19,814 nucleotides of DNA from positions 1 to 19,814 of the forward strand of contig JAEWGX010000060.1 of assembly GCA_023388075.1 (NCBI GenBank), in the 5' to 3' direction. Under the pieces are notes generated by a model. It saw only the letters and a list, made by a program, of their open reading frames with translations. It had not been told where the DNA came from and did no database searches. The number at the start of each line of letters is the position of its first letter. Position 1 is the stretch's first letter. Source of the DNA: Pseudomonadota bacterium. Its GTDB lineage: Bacteria; Pseudomonadota; Gammaproteobacteria; Burkholderiales; Burkholderiaceae_E. A program made the translations under genes and the position numbers. Below, piece by piece: positions 1 through 7,577 of this stretch.

Positions 1-168
1 GCTGCGCAGCGGTGCCGGCGGCTCGGCGCCAGCGGCGCGAGACTGGTCCGGCTCGGCGTCGGCCGGCTTGCGCGGTACTCTGGCGCGCGGCGTCTTCGCC
101 TTGGCCTTGGCTGCCTCGCGGAGGTCCAGCATGGTGGCCGGGCGGGTGGGCGCTTTGGGCAATGGCAT
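1..168 (-). CDS. Partial CDS (N-terminus only), possibly PhoH-family ATPase
   Basis: An open frame runs on the minus strand from an ATG at 168-166 to the window edge, giving 56 codons without a stop. The product begins MPLPKAPTRPATML and then becomes Lys/Ala/Pro-rich and apparently disordered. The bcp stop codon TGA (170-168) and this ATG share one base (TGATG), the classic arrangement for translational coupling, which is the main reason to believe the gene. In betaproteobacteria I recall a PhoH-like protein with a proline-rich N-terminus directly downstream of bcp, so PhoH (a predicted ATPase, sometimes joined to a PIN RNase domain) is my best guess. The ATPase domain itself lies outside the window, so the family cannot be confirmed from this sequence. 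Confidence 0.5.
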   Translation of the reverse strand, partial: MPLPKAPTRPATMLDLREAAKAKAKTPRARVPRKPADAEPDQSRAAGAEPPAPLRS

Positions 169-638
169 CAGGTCTTGCTCACTTGGGCGAGTACTTCGGC
201 GGCATGACCCGGGACCTTCACGCCGCGCCACTCGTGGGCGAGCCTGCCGGCCTCGTCGATCAGGAAGGTGGAGCGCTCGATGCCGCGCACCTGCCGCCCG
301 TACATGTTCTTCATCTTCATCACGCCGAAGGCCTCGCACAGCGCCTCGTCGGGATCGGAGATGAGCTCGAAGGGATAGCCTTGCTTCGCCTTGAAGTTGG
401 CATGGGACTTCAGGCTGTCCCGCGATACGCCGAAGACCTCCGCGCCAGCGGCACGGAACTGCTCGTGCAGGGCGGCGAAATCGCCGCCCTCGGTGGTGCA
501 GCCGGGCGTGTTGTCCTTCGGATAGAAGTAGAGCACCACTTTGCGGCCGCGCAGGCCGGAGAGCGATACCGGGCCCGCGGTCGATTCCGCGGTGAAGTCG
601 GCGACGGGCGCACCGACCTTAGGCAATGCCTTGCTCAA
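168..638 (-). CDS. bcp: Thioredoxin-dependent peroxiredoxin Bcp/PrxQ
   Basis: The protein of 156 residues is a full-length PrxQ/Bcp peroxiredoxin, a cytoplasmic thiol peroxidase reducing H2O2 and organic hydroperoxides at thioredoxin's expense. The peroxidatic cysteine is Cys47 in the signature YPKDNTPGCTTEG. The E. coli-type resolving cysteine five residues later is absent (Gly52). Cys101, in DEALCEAF, is the only other cysteine and matches the position of E. coli Cys99. The start codon is TTG at 638-636, chosen because AAGGAG lies seven bases upstream and because the sequence then begins like homologues (MSKALPKVG). The gene lies 60 bases downstream of the Mth938-type gene on the same strand and overlaps the next gene by one base, so the three may be cotranscribed. 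Confidence 0.95.
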   Translation of the reverse strand: MSKALPKVGAPVADFTAESTAGPVSLSGLRGRKVVLYFYPKDNTPGCTTEGGDFAALHEQFRAAGAEVFGVSRDSLKSHANFKAKQGYPFELISDPDEALCEAFGVMKMKNMYGRQVRGIERSTFLIDEAGRLAHEWRGVKVPGHAAEVLAQVSKT

Positions 639-645
639 AGGACGA

Positions 646-651
646 CTCCTT
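646..651 (-). promoter_or_regulatory. Strong ribosome binding site for bcp
   Basis: The minus strand reads AAGGAG followed by seven bases and then TTG. This good Shine-Dalgarno match decides in favour of the non-ATG start of bcp; no in-frame ATG near the beginning of the conserved domain offers a better alternative. Confidence 0.7.
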
Positions 652-698
652 CGTAATCATCGCCGCCGGCCGCCGGCAGGGCAAACCGGAACGCGGCA

Positions 699-1070
699 TC
701 AACCGGGCAGCAACACGGCCAGCACCCGCCGACCTTCGCTCTTCAGGATGTTGAAGGTGCGGCAGGCGGCGAACGAATCCATGACCTCCACGCCGACGCC
801 GGCGCGCGCGAGCGGCGCTGTGAGGCGCGGGTGCGGCATCCGATGGGTCGGACCGGTGCCGAACAGGACCACCTCCGCCTGCAGTGCGAGCAGCGCCTCG
901 AAATCGCCCGCCGCCAGCGCCTCGAAGCTCTCCACCGGCCAGGTTTGGATCTCGCCCTCGGGCATCAGCAACAGCGGGCCCTGGTGCCGGATCCGATTGA
1001 TCTCGAAGTAGCCGGCACCGTAGGCCGTCACGGTGTTGAGGGCGTTGGTCTGGTCGGCGTGCAGTTTCAT
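699..1070 (-). CDS. Mth938-like domain protein (DUF498 family)
   Basis: The protein of 123 residues belongs to the Mth938/DUF498 family, a small single-domain fold related to the human complex I assembly factor NDUFAF3. The family marks are the segment YFEINRIRHQG near the start, VVLFGTG in the middle, and the C-terminal signature VEVMDSFAACRTFNIL followed by EGRRVLAVLL. The biochemical role in bacteria is not established. I chose ATG 1070, where the sequence starts MKLHADQ as homologues do. An in-frame ATG 45 bases further upstream (1115) would add a low-complexity Ala/Arg tail, so I reject it. No strong Shine-Dalgarno is visible at either start. It is the first gene of the leftward group with bcp, and it is divergent from alaA. 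Confidence 0.85.
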   Translation of the reverse strand: MKLHADQTNALNTVTAYGAGYFEINRIRHQGPLLLMPEGEIQTWPVESFEALAAGDFEALLALQAEVVLFGTGPTHRMPHPRLTAPLARAGVGVEVMDSFAACRTFNILKSEGRRVLAVLLPG

Positions 1071-1296
1071 GGGGCGCTCGCGATGACCGGCGGCCGCGGG
1101 GGCTTCCCGGGCCATGGAAACGGCCCTCGGGCGGACCTTCCGGACGAACAGTGTTCCGCAGGTGCATCAACGGTGCCCTGCCGAAGCCCGGCGCGACGGC
1201 AAGCCGTTGAATCTACGGTACATTATCCGGGGTACTCGATCATCGCACCCGTATTTTAGCCCACCCGGGGCAAGCCCCGATCCGGATCCGCCACGA

Positions 1297-1375
1297 TGAC
1301 AGCCTCCACGCTCACTTCGTTCGCTGCCCCCCGAGGGGATGCGTCAGCGCCTTCGGGCGGCTGGGCGGCGCTGAC
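1297..1375. repeat. REP-like intergenic repeat element (candidate)
   Basis: The stretch contains CACTTCGTTCGCTGCC, then CCCCCCGAGGGG, then GGGCGGCTGGGCGGCGCTGA. This order closely resembles a palindromic intergenic repeat that I recall being scattered through Comamonadaceae and related Burkholderiales genomes (CGTTCGCTGCCCCCCGAGGGG followed by GGGGCGGCCCGGCG). Two hairpins are visible: CCCC/GGGG around 1327-1338 and a 9-bp stem at 1343-1375. There is no second copy in this window, so the repeat status rests on memory of other genomes. Confidence 0.4.
1343..1375 (+). promoter_or_regulatory. 9-bp perfect inverted repeat abutting the alaA start codon
   Basis: GTCAGCGCC (1343-1351) is perfectly complementary to GGCGCTGAC (1367-1375), with 15 bases between, and the ATG of alaA begins at the next base, 1376. 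In RNA this stem would cover the whole region where a ribosome binding site should be. A smaller alternative hairpin, CGCC-TTCG-GGCG (1348-1359), uses the same 5' arm with a UUCG tetraloop, so the two are mutually exclusive. The pairing is seen directly; a regulatory role is inference. Confidence 0.5.
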
Positions 1376-2620
1376 ATGAAGCCCGTAGCCAAGTCGGCCA
1401 AGCTGGCCAACGTCTGCTACGACATCCGCGGTCCGGTGATGTCGCGAGCCCGTCAGCTCGAGGACGAAGGCAACCGGATCATCAAGCTGAACATCGGCAA
1501 CCTGGCGCCGTTCGGGTTCGACGCGCCGGACGAGGTCCGCCAGGACGTGATCGCCAACCTGCCGGCCGCCTCGGGCTACTCGGACTCGAAGGGCCTGTTC
1601 GCCGCGCGCAAGGCGGTAATGCACTACACCCAGGTCAAGCGCATCGCCGGCGTCGGCCTCGACGACATCTTCGTCGGCAACGGCGTGAGCGAGCTCATCG
1701 TGATGTCGATGAACGGGCTGCTCGACGACGGCGACGAGGTGCTGATCCCCGCACCGGACTATCCGTTGTGGACGGCCGCGGTGAGCCTCTCCGGCGGCCG
1801 GCCGGTGCACTACCTCTGCGACGAGGACAGCGGCTGGCTGCCGGATCTCGACGACATCCGGGCGAGCGTCACGCCGCGGACGAAGGCGATCGTCGTCATC
1901 AACCCGAACAACCCGACCGGCGCGCTCTATCCGGACGACGTGCTGAAGGGCATCGTCGAGATCGCGCGGCAGCACTCGCTGATCGTCTTCGCCGACGAGA
2001 TCTACGACAAGGTCCTCTACGACGGCGCCAGGCACACGTCCATCGCCTCGCTCGCGGACGACGTGATGTTCATCACGATGAACGGCCTGTCGAAGAACTA
2101 CCGCGCCTGCGGCTACCGGGCCGGCTGGATGGTGATCTCCGGCGAGCGCCGCCATGCCGCCGACTATATCGACGGGCTGAACATCCTCGCTTCCATGCGT
2201 CTCTGCGCCAACGTGCCCGGACAGTTCGCCATCCAGACCGCCCTGGGCGGCTACCAGAGCATCGACGATCTCGTCGCTCCGGGCGGCCGCCTGACGCGGC
2301 AGCGGGACCTTGCCTGGGAGATGCTCACCGCCATCCCCGGCGTGAGCTGCGTGAAGCCGCGCGCCGCGCTGTACCTGTTCCCGCGGCTGGATCCGCGGGT
2401 GTACCCGATCGTGGACGACCAGCGCTTCATCCTGGAGCTGCTGGAGGCGCAGAAGGTCCTGGTGGTGCAGGGAACCGGCTTCAACTGGCCGCATCCGGAC
2501 CACCTGCGGCTGGTGTTCCTGCCCAACAGCGACGACCTCGTCGAGGCCTTCGGTCGGATCGAGAACTTCCTCGCGGACTATCGCCGCCGGCACGCCTCGC
2601 CCCCGATCCTTGCGGCCTGA
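1376..2620 (+). CDS. alaA: Glutamate-pyruvate (alanine) aminotransferase, AlaA type
   Basis: The protein of 414 residues is a class I/II fold-type I PLP aminotransferase that aligns closely from memory with E. coli AlaA (YfbQ): NVCYDIRGPV near the start, GNGVSELIV, PAPDYPLWTAAVSLSGG, INPNNPTGA, FADEIYDKVLYD, and NVPGQFAIQTALGGYQSI. The Schiff-base lysine is Lys240 in NGLSKNYR, followed by the phosphate-binding arginine in GYRAGWM. AlaA makes alanine from pyruvate and glutamate. Two differences from the E. coli protein, IGNLAPFGF in place of IGNPAPFGF and SKNYR in place of SKTYR, look typical of the betaproteobacterial branch. The ATG at 1376 matches homologue starts, but there is no recognisable Shine-Dalgarno; a hairpin occupies that position. 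The gene is 99 bases upstream of hom. Confidence 0.93.
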   Translation: MKPVAKSAKLANVCYDIRGPVMSRARQLEDEGNRIIKLNIGNLAPFGFDAPDEVRQDVIANLPAASGYSDSKGLFAARKAVMHYTQVKRIAGVGLDDIFVGNGVSELIVMSMNGLLDDGDEVLIPAPDYPLWTAAVSLSGGRPVHYLCDEDSGWLPDLDDIRASVTPRTKAIVVINPNNPTGALYPDDVLKGIVEIARQHSLIVFADEIYDKVLYDGARHTSIASLADDVMFITMNGLSKNYRACGYRAGWMVISGERRHAADYIDGLNILASMRLCANVPGQFAIQTALGGYQSIDDLVAPGGRLTRQRDLAWEMLTAIPGVSCVKPRAALYLFPRLDPRVYPIVDDQRFILELLEAQKVLVVQGTGFNWPHPDHLRLVFLPNSDDLVEAFGRIENFLADYRRRHASPPILAA

Positions 2621-2719
2621 AGACGCCCTGCGACGCGGTCTCGGGCCGGCCCGCGGCGGCCGGGGCCGGACGGGGCGCGGATCCGGCGGGTGCGCGCATT
2701 TGATTACCATGCGGGTGAG

Positions 2720-4030
2720 ATGAAGCCAATCCGCATCGGCCTGCTCGGCTACGGCACCGTCGGCAGCGGCGTCGCCGAAGTGCTGCAGGCGAACCGGGAA
2801 GAGATCCGCCGGCGCGCCGGGCGGGGAATCGAGGTCGCGCGCATCGCGGTTCGCAACGTCGCGCGGGTCCGCGCGCTGGTGGGCGAGTCGGTGGCCGTCA
2901 CCGACGACCCGTACGAGGTCGTGCTGGATCCGGAGATCGACATCGTCGCCGAGCTGATTGGCGGCACCGAGATCGCCCGCGACCTGGTGCTGGAGGCGGT
3001 GGCGCAGCGCAAGCACGTCGTCACCGCAAACAAGGCGCTGCTGGCGATCCACGGCAACGAGGTGTTCGCCGCGGCCAGCCGGCACAACGTGATCATCGCC
3101 TTCGAGGCCGCCGTGGCCGGGGGCATCCCGATCATCAAGGCCTTGCGCGAGGGGCTCACCGCCAACCGCATCGAGTGGGTGGTCGGGATCATCAACGGCA
3201 CCACCAACTACATTCTCTCGGAGATGCGGGACAAGGGCCTCTCCTTCGAGGAGGCGCTTTCCGCTGCCCAGGCGCTCGGCTACGCCGAGGCCGACCCCAC
3301 CTTCGACATCGAAGGCGTGGACGCCGCACACAAGCTCGCGATCCTCGCCGCGATCGCATTCGGCATACCGGTGCAGTTCGCCCGGACCTACATCCAGGGC
3401 ATCTCCGGGCTCGCCCGCGAGGACATCGCCTGGGCGGAGAAGCTGGGCTATCGCATCAAGCTGCTCGGCATCGCCCGCCGGCGCAGCGGCGGCATCGAGC
3501 TGCGGGTCCATCCGACGCTGATTCCGGGCCGGCGCATCCTCGCCAACGTCGAAGGCGCGATGAACGCGGTGCTGGTCAAGGGCGACGTGGTGGGGCACAC
3601 GATGTACTTCGGCAAGGGCGCGGGCAAGGAGCCGACCGCGAGCGCGGTGATCGCGGACCTGGTGGACGTCACCCGCATGCTGACGTCGGACCCGGAAAGC
3701 CGGGTACCGCACCTCGCATTCCAGCCGGATTCGCTGTCGGACGTGCCGATCCTGCCGGCCGGGCAGATGCAGACTTCCTACTACCTGCGCATGCGGGTGC
3801 GCGACGAGCCGGGCGTGCTGGCCGACATCACCCGCATCCTCGCGGACGGCCGCGTCTCGATCGACGCCATGCAGCAGCGCGAGCCGGACGAGGGCGAGGG
3901 CAGCACCGACATCATCGTGCTCACGCACCAGACCTTCGAGCACCGCATCGATACCGCGACGGCCCGGATCGAGGCGCTGCCCACCGTCCTTTCCGCGGTG
4001 ACCCGCCTGCGCGTGGAACAATTGGACTGA
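2720..4030 (+). CDS. hom: Homoserine dehydrogenase
   Basis: The protein of 436 residues reduces aspartate-4-semialdehyde to homoserine with NAD(P)H, the branch step to threonine and methionine. The N-terminal Rossmann motif is GYGTVG (residues 10-15). VTANKALL and GIINGTTNYIL (Asn159 onward) mark the substrate region. Glu190, Asp201 and Lys205 in YAEADPTFDIEGVDAAHK are spaced like yeast Glu208, Asp219 and Lys223. A C-terminal ACT domain (about 354-425, DEPGVLADI) is the usual site of threonine feedback inhibition. It is the monofunctional form, without a fused aspartate kinase. I chose ATG 2720 because homologues start MKPIxxGLLG; an in-frame GTG at 2690 would add ten non-conserved residues. 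thrC follows after 15 bases. Confidence 0.96.
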   Translation: MKPIRIGLLGYGTVGSGVAEVLQANREEIRRRAGRGIEVARIAVRNVARVRALVGESVAVTDDPYEVVLDPEIDIVAELIGGTEIARDLVLEAVAQRKHVVTANKALLAIHGNEVFAAASRHNVIIAFEAAVAGGIPIIKALREGLTANRIEWVVGIINGTTNYILSEMRDKGLSFEEALSAAQALGYAEADPTFDIEGVDAAHKLAILAAIAFGIPVQFARTYIQGISGLAREDIAWAEKLGYRIKLLGIARRRSGGIELRVHPTLIPGRRILANVEGAMNAVLVKGDVVGHTMYFGKGAGKEPTASAVIADLVDVTRMLTSDPESRVPHLAFQPDSLSDVPILPAGQMQTSYYLRMRVRDEPGVLADITRILADGRVSIDAMQQREPDEGEGSTDIIVLTHQTFEHRIDTATARIEALPTVLSAVTRLRVEQLD

Positions 4031-4045
4031 GGATCGACCCTTCCG

Positions 4046-5470
4046 ATGCGCTACGTCTCGACCCGCGGCGGCATGGAGCCGCTGCCCTTCACCCGGATCC
4101 TGCTCGGCGGCCTCGCCCCCGACGGCGGGCTGGTCGTGCCCGAGCACGTTCCGCAGGTCGATGCGGCGACGTTGCAGGCCTGGCGCGGGCTTTCCTACGC
4201 GGCGCTTGCCGAGGCGATCCTCGGTCTCTATTGCGACGACATCGCCCCCGACGACCTGCGCGCGATGGTGCGGGACGCCTATCGGCCGGAGATCTTCGGC
4301 AGCGACGAGGTCACCCCCGTGACACGCCTCGAGGCAGCCGGGGAGGCGGCCGGGCCGCTTTTCCTGCAGCACCTGTCCAACGGACCCACCCTGGCGTTCA
4401 AGGACCTGGCGATGCAGTTGCTCGGCCGGCTCTTCGAGCACGTGCTGGTACGCGAGGACCGCTGGCTCAACGTGCTGGGGGCGACCTCCGGCGACACCGG
4501 CAGTGCCGCCGAGTACGCGATGAAGGGTCGGCGCAACCTGCGGGTGTTCATGCTGTCGCCCGACGGCCGCATGAGCCGGTTCCAGCGCGCGCAGATGTAC
4601 AGCCTGCTGGACCCCAACATCTTCAACATCGCGGTGACCGGTGTCTTCGACGATTGCCAGGACCTGGTGAAGGCGGTCTCCTCGGACCTGCGCTTCAAGG
4701 AGCGTCACCGCATCGGCACGGTGAACTCGATCAACTGGGCGCGGGTGGTGGCCCAGGTGGTCTATTACTTCAAGGGGTACTTCGCGGCCACCGCGTCCAA
4801 CGACGAGCGCGTCGCCTTCACCGTGCCCACCGGCAACTTCGGCAACGTGCTCGCCGGCCACATCGCACGCTCGATGGGACTGCCGATCGCGCGCCTGGTG
4901 GTGGCGACCAACGAGAACGACGTGCTCGACGAGTTCTTCCGCACCGGCCGCTATCGCATCCGGCGCAGCGACCAGACCCGCGAGACCAGCAGTCCGTCCA
5001 TGGACATCTCCAAGGCGTCGAACTTCGAGCGGTTCGTCTTCGACCTGCTGGACCGCGACGCCGGCCGGGTCGCCTCGCTGTGGGAGATGATCGCTGCCCA
5101 CGGGGAGTTCGATCTCGGCGGCACCCGGGAGTTCCACCGGGCCGGCGCCTGGGGCTTTCGCTCCGGATCGAGCAGCCATGCCGAGCGCATCGCCACCATC
5201 CGCCACTGGCGTGACCGCTCGGGCATGGTGGTGGACACCCATACCGCCGACGGCCTCACCGTGGCGCAGCGCTTCCGCGAACCCGGCGTGCCGATGATCT
5301 GCCTCGAGACGGCCCAGCCGGCCAAGTTCGCCGAGACGATCCGCGAGGCGATCGGCGAGGAGCCGACACCGCCGGCTGCCTATCGCGGGCTCGAGTCGCG
5401 AGTGCAGCGCTATGCACTGATGCCGGCCGACGTGCGCCTGCTCAAGCGCTACATCGCGGCGCGGACCTGA
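4046..5470 (+). CDS. thrC: Threonine synthase
   Basis: The protein of 474 residues converts O-phosphohomoserine to threonine with PLP. It starts MRYVSTRGG as in many proteobacterial ThrC proteins, with the N-terminal threonine-synthase domain over roughly the first 80 residues. The PLP lysine is Lys119 in NGPTLAFKDLAMQ, and the phosphate-binding loop is GATSGDTGSA (around 145-154). VNSINWARVVAQ and FTVPTGNFGNVLAGH are further family signatures. The length fits the longer class of ThrC. It sits 15 bases after hom and 8 bases before mobB. Homoserine kinase, the intervening enzyme, is not encoded in this window. Confidence 0.96.
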   Translation: MRYVSTRGGMEPLPFTRILLGGLAPDGGLVVPEHVPQVDAATLQAWRGLSYAALAEAILGLYCDDIAPDDLRAMVRDAYRPEIFGSDEVTPVTRLEAAGEAAGPLFLQHLSNGPTLAFKDLAMQLLGRLFEHVLVREDRWLNVLGATSGDTGSAAEYAMKGRRNLRVFMLSPDGRMSRFQRAQMYSLLDPNIFNIAVTGVFDDCQDLVKAVSSDLRFKERHRIGTVNSINWARVVAQVVYYFKGYFAATASNDERVAFTVPTGNFGNVLAGHIARSMGLPIARLVVATNENDVLDEFFRTGRYRIRRSDQTRETSSPSMDISKASNFERFVFDLLDRDAGRVASLWEMIAAHGEFDLGGTREFHRAGAWGFRSGSSSHAERIATIRHWRDRSGMVVDTHTADGLTVAQRFREPGVPMICLETAQPAKFAETIREAIGEEPTPPAAYRGLESRVQRYALMPADVRLLKRYIAART

Positions 5471-5478
5471 GCGGCGAC

Positions 5479-6027
5479 ATGGGCACTGAGCCTGGCCGCG
5501 CCGGCCGGAAGGTATTCGGCTTTGCCGGCTACTCCGGATCCGGAAAGACCACGCTGATCGAGCAATTGATTCCGCGGCTGGTCGCGCGCGGCCTGACGGT
5601 CTCGCTGATCAAGCATGCCCACCATTCCTTCGATATCGACAAGCCGGGCAAGGACTCCTGGCGTCATCGCGAGGCCGGCGCGACCGAGGTGCTGCTCTCC
5701 TCGGGCAAGCGCTGGGCGCTGATGCACGAGTTGCGCGGCGCGCCGGAGCCCGGCCTCGACCGCCAGCTGCTCCTCCTCTCGCCGTGCGACCTTGTGCTGG
5801 TCGAGGGATACAAGTCGGCCAACATCCCGAAGATCGAGGTCCACCGGCCGAGTACGGGCAGCCCGCTGCTGCATCCGAACGATCCTGCTATCGTGGCCGT
5901 GGCCTGCGATGCGCCGCTCGCCTCGCCCTTGCCGGTGCTGGCCCTGGACGACATCGACGGCATCGCGGCCTTCATCATGCGACATTGCCGCCTGGAGCGG
6001 GCGGGGACGGAGGAATCGCGCCGATGA
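5479..6027 (+). CDS. mobB: Molybdopterin-guanine dinucleotide biosynthesis adapter MobB
   Basis: The protein of 182 residues is a small GTP-binding P-loop protein of the MobB family, thought to assist MobA in attaching GMP to molybdopterin. The Walker A motif is GYSGSGKT (residues 17-24) after a short beta strand. IKHAHHSFDIDKPGKDSWRH and EAGATEVLL are strongly characteristic of MobB, and LVEGYK (107-112) is the conserved second motif. The ATG lies 8 bases after the thrC stop, and its own stop overlaps the moeA start (ATGA), so it is read in the same transcript as both neighbours. No mobA gene is seen in the window. Confidence 0.93.
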   Translation: MGTEPGRAGRKVFGFAGYSGSGKTTLIEQLIPRLVARGLTVSLIKHAHHSFDIDKPGKDSWRHREAGATEVLLSSGKRWALMHELRGAPEPGLDRQLLLLSPCDLVLVEGYKSANIPKIEVHRPSTGSPLLHPNDPAIVAVACDAPLASPLPVLALDDIDGIAAFIMRHCRLERAGTEESRR

Positions 6028-7286
6028 GCCCATCGCAGAAGCGCCCCGGTCTGGTTCCATTCGACGAAGCGCTCGCCCGGCTGCTCGGGCGGGCGGCGCC
6101 GGTCGCGACCCCGGAGTATGTTCCGACCATGGAGGCGAGCGGCCGCGTCCTCGCTGCCGACGTGGTGTCGTCGCTGTCGGTGCCGCCCTGGGACAACTCG
6201 CAGATGGACGGCTATGCGGTCCGCTCGAGCGATGTCGCGGCGCTTTCCGCGGATCCGCAGGCATCGCTTCCGGTGGCGCAGCGAATCCCCGCCGGGCATC
6301 GCGGGGAGCCGCTCGCTCCGGGGACCGTGGCCCGCATCTTCACCGGCGCCGCGATTCCACCGGGTGCGGACGCCGTGATCATGCAGGAGCAGGCGGTCGT
6401 CGGGGCCGACGGCGCGCGGGTGCGCTTCAGCCATGTGCCGCAGCCGGGGGAATGGGTGCGCCGGGAAGGCGAGGACATCCGGGCGGGCAGCACCATCCTG
6501 GCGGCCGGCACGCGCCTCACGCCGCAGGCGGTCGGCCTGGCGGCCTCGGTCGGCGCGGCGCGGCTCGCCGTCTACCGGCGCATCCGGGTCGCCTGCTTCT
6601 TCACCGGCGACGAGCTGGTGATGCCGGGCGAGCCGCTGCCGCCGGGCGGGATCTACAACTCGAATCGCTTCCTGCTCACCGCGCTGCTCAGGCGCCTCGG
6701 CTGCGAGGTGGCCGACATGGGCATCGTCGCCGATGACCGCGAGGCGACGCGCAAGGCGCTGCGCGAGGCCGCCGGTCAGGCGCACCTCATCGTGACCTCC
6801 GGCGGCATGTCGGTCGGCGAGGAGGACCATGTTCGCCCGGCCGTCGAGGCCGAAGGCGAGCTGGACATGTGGCAGATCGCGATCAAGCCCGGCAAGCCGC
6901 TCGCCCACGGGCGCGTGCGCATCGGCACCGCCCCGGGCGAATCCGCCCACTTCATCGGGCTGCCCGGCAACCCGGTGTCCAGCTTCGTCACCTTCCTCCT
7001 CTTCGTTCGGCCGTTCGTCCTGGCGCTCCAGGGCGTCTCCGACGTCACGCCGACGCGGCTGCGCATGACGGCCGGTTTCGACTGGCCGCGGGCGGACCGG
7101 CGCCGCGAGTTCCTCCGGGTGTCGGTGGACCGCGAGAGCGGGGAGCTGGTGCTCTTCCCGCACCAGGGCTCTGCGGTGCTCATGTCGACGGTGCACGGCG
7201 ACGGCCTGGTGGACAATCCGCCGGGCCAGGCGATCCGCCGCGGCGACGTGGTAAGGTACCTTCCATTCTCGGAGCTGCTCGGCTGA
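6024..7286 (+). CDS. moeA: Molybdopterin molybdenumtransferase MoeA
   Basis: The protein of 420 residues inserts molybdate into adenylylated molybdopterin to make active molybdenum cofactor. The E. coli-type landmarks appear in order: PPWDNSQMDGYAV (54-66), IFTGAAIPPGADAVIMQE, GEDIRAGS, FTGDELV, YNSNRFLL, the MoCF-domain motif TSGGMSVGEEDH (258-269), and GLPGNPVSS in the C-terminal part. The ATG at 6024 overlaps the mobB stop by four bases (ATGA) and has a GGAGGA Shine-Dalgarno at 6009-6014. A longer open frame extends upstream of this ATG, but it only shadows mobB. moaD follows 17 bases downstream. Confidence 0.96.
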   Translation: MSPSQKRPGLVPFDEALARLLGRAAPVATPEYVPTMEASGRVLAADVVSSLSVPPWDNSQMDGYAVRSSDVAALSADPQASLPVAQRIPAGHRGEPLAPGTVARIFTGAAIPPGADAVIMQEQAVVGADGARVRFSHVPQPGEWVRREGEDIRAGSTILAAGTRLTPQAVGLAASVGAARLAVYRRIRVACFFTGDELVMPGEPLPPGGIYNSNRFLLTALLRRLGCEVADMGIVADDREATRKALREAAGQAHLIVTSGGMSVGEEDHVRPAVEAEGELDMWQIAIKPGKPLAHGRVRIGTAPGESAHFIGLPGNPVSSFVTFLLFVRPFVLALQGVSDVTPTRLRMTAGFDWPRADRRREFLRVSVDRESGELVLFPHQGSAVLMSTVHGDGLVDNPPGQAIRRGDVVRYLPFSELLG

Positions 7287-7303
7287 GATCGAAGGAAGAA
7301 CGG

Positions 7304-7561
7304 TTGCAGGTCAGGATCCTCTATTTCGCGGGGCTGCGGGAGCAGCTCGATACGGCGGGCGAATCGGTTTCGCTGCCGCCCGAGGTGCGCACGGCCGGCG
7401 AGCTTCGCCGCTGGCTCGTCGGGCGCGGCACGCCTTACGCCGAGGCGCTCGGCACCGGCAAGGCGGTGCGCATGTCGGTGGCGCAGGCCATGGCCGGCAC
7501 GGACACGCCGCTTGCCGATGGCGTCGAAGTGGCTTTCTTTCCGCCGGTCACGGGCGGATGA
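7304..7561 (+). CDS. moaD: Molybdopterin synthase small subunit MoaD
   Basis: The protein of 85 residues has a ubiquitin-like fold and carries the C-terminal thiocarboxylate that donates sulfur to cyclic pyranopterin monophosphate. It begins QVRILYFAGLREQL after the initiator and ends VAFFPPVTGG, with the required Gly-Gly terminus. The start is TTG at 7304, preceded by GAAGGAAG about seven bases upstream. There is no in-frame ATG or GTG near the conserved beginning, which makes this short gene easy to miss. Its stop is 16 bases before the moaE start, and the two products form the MoaD2-MoaE2 synthase. Confidence 0.93.
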   Translation: MQVRILYFAGLREQLDTAGESVSLPPEVRTAGELRRWLVGRGTPYAEALGTGKAVRMSVAQAMAGTDTPLADGVEVAFFPPVTGG

Positions 7562-7577
7562 AGATGGCGGCGCCGAC

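Larger units (their letters stand above)
1071..1375. other. Divergent intergenic region between Mth938 gene and alaA
   Basis: These 305 bases contain no credible gene. They should hold promoters for both flanking genes, but no sigma-70 pair with proper spacing stands out. An AT-richer patch at 1207-1258 includes TTGAAT, CATTAT and TATTTT, but they do not pair as -35/-10 at 16-18 bases. A short perfect hairpin, CGGGG-CAAG-CCCCG, sits at 1266-1279. The last ~80 bases are hairpin-rich and repeat-like (described separately). Confidence 0.6.

Noticed and set aside
1266..1279. CGGGG-CAAG-CCCCG hairpin as a terminator or attenuator
   Set aside because: It is a short stem with no T-run; nothing upstream needs terminating in a divergent region, and there is no leader peptide.
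2690..2719. GTG at 2690 as the start of hom
   Set aside because: It would add ten residues not expected in homologues; ATG 2720 gives the usual beginning of the Rossmann domain.
1256..5242. A 1328-codon open frame on the minus strand
   Set aside because: It lies antisense to alaA, hom and most of thrC, which carry clear family motifs. Its translation is rich in His, Arg, Asp, Val and Gly with no recognisable domain, the usual result of reading a high-GC gene backwards.
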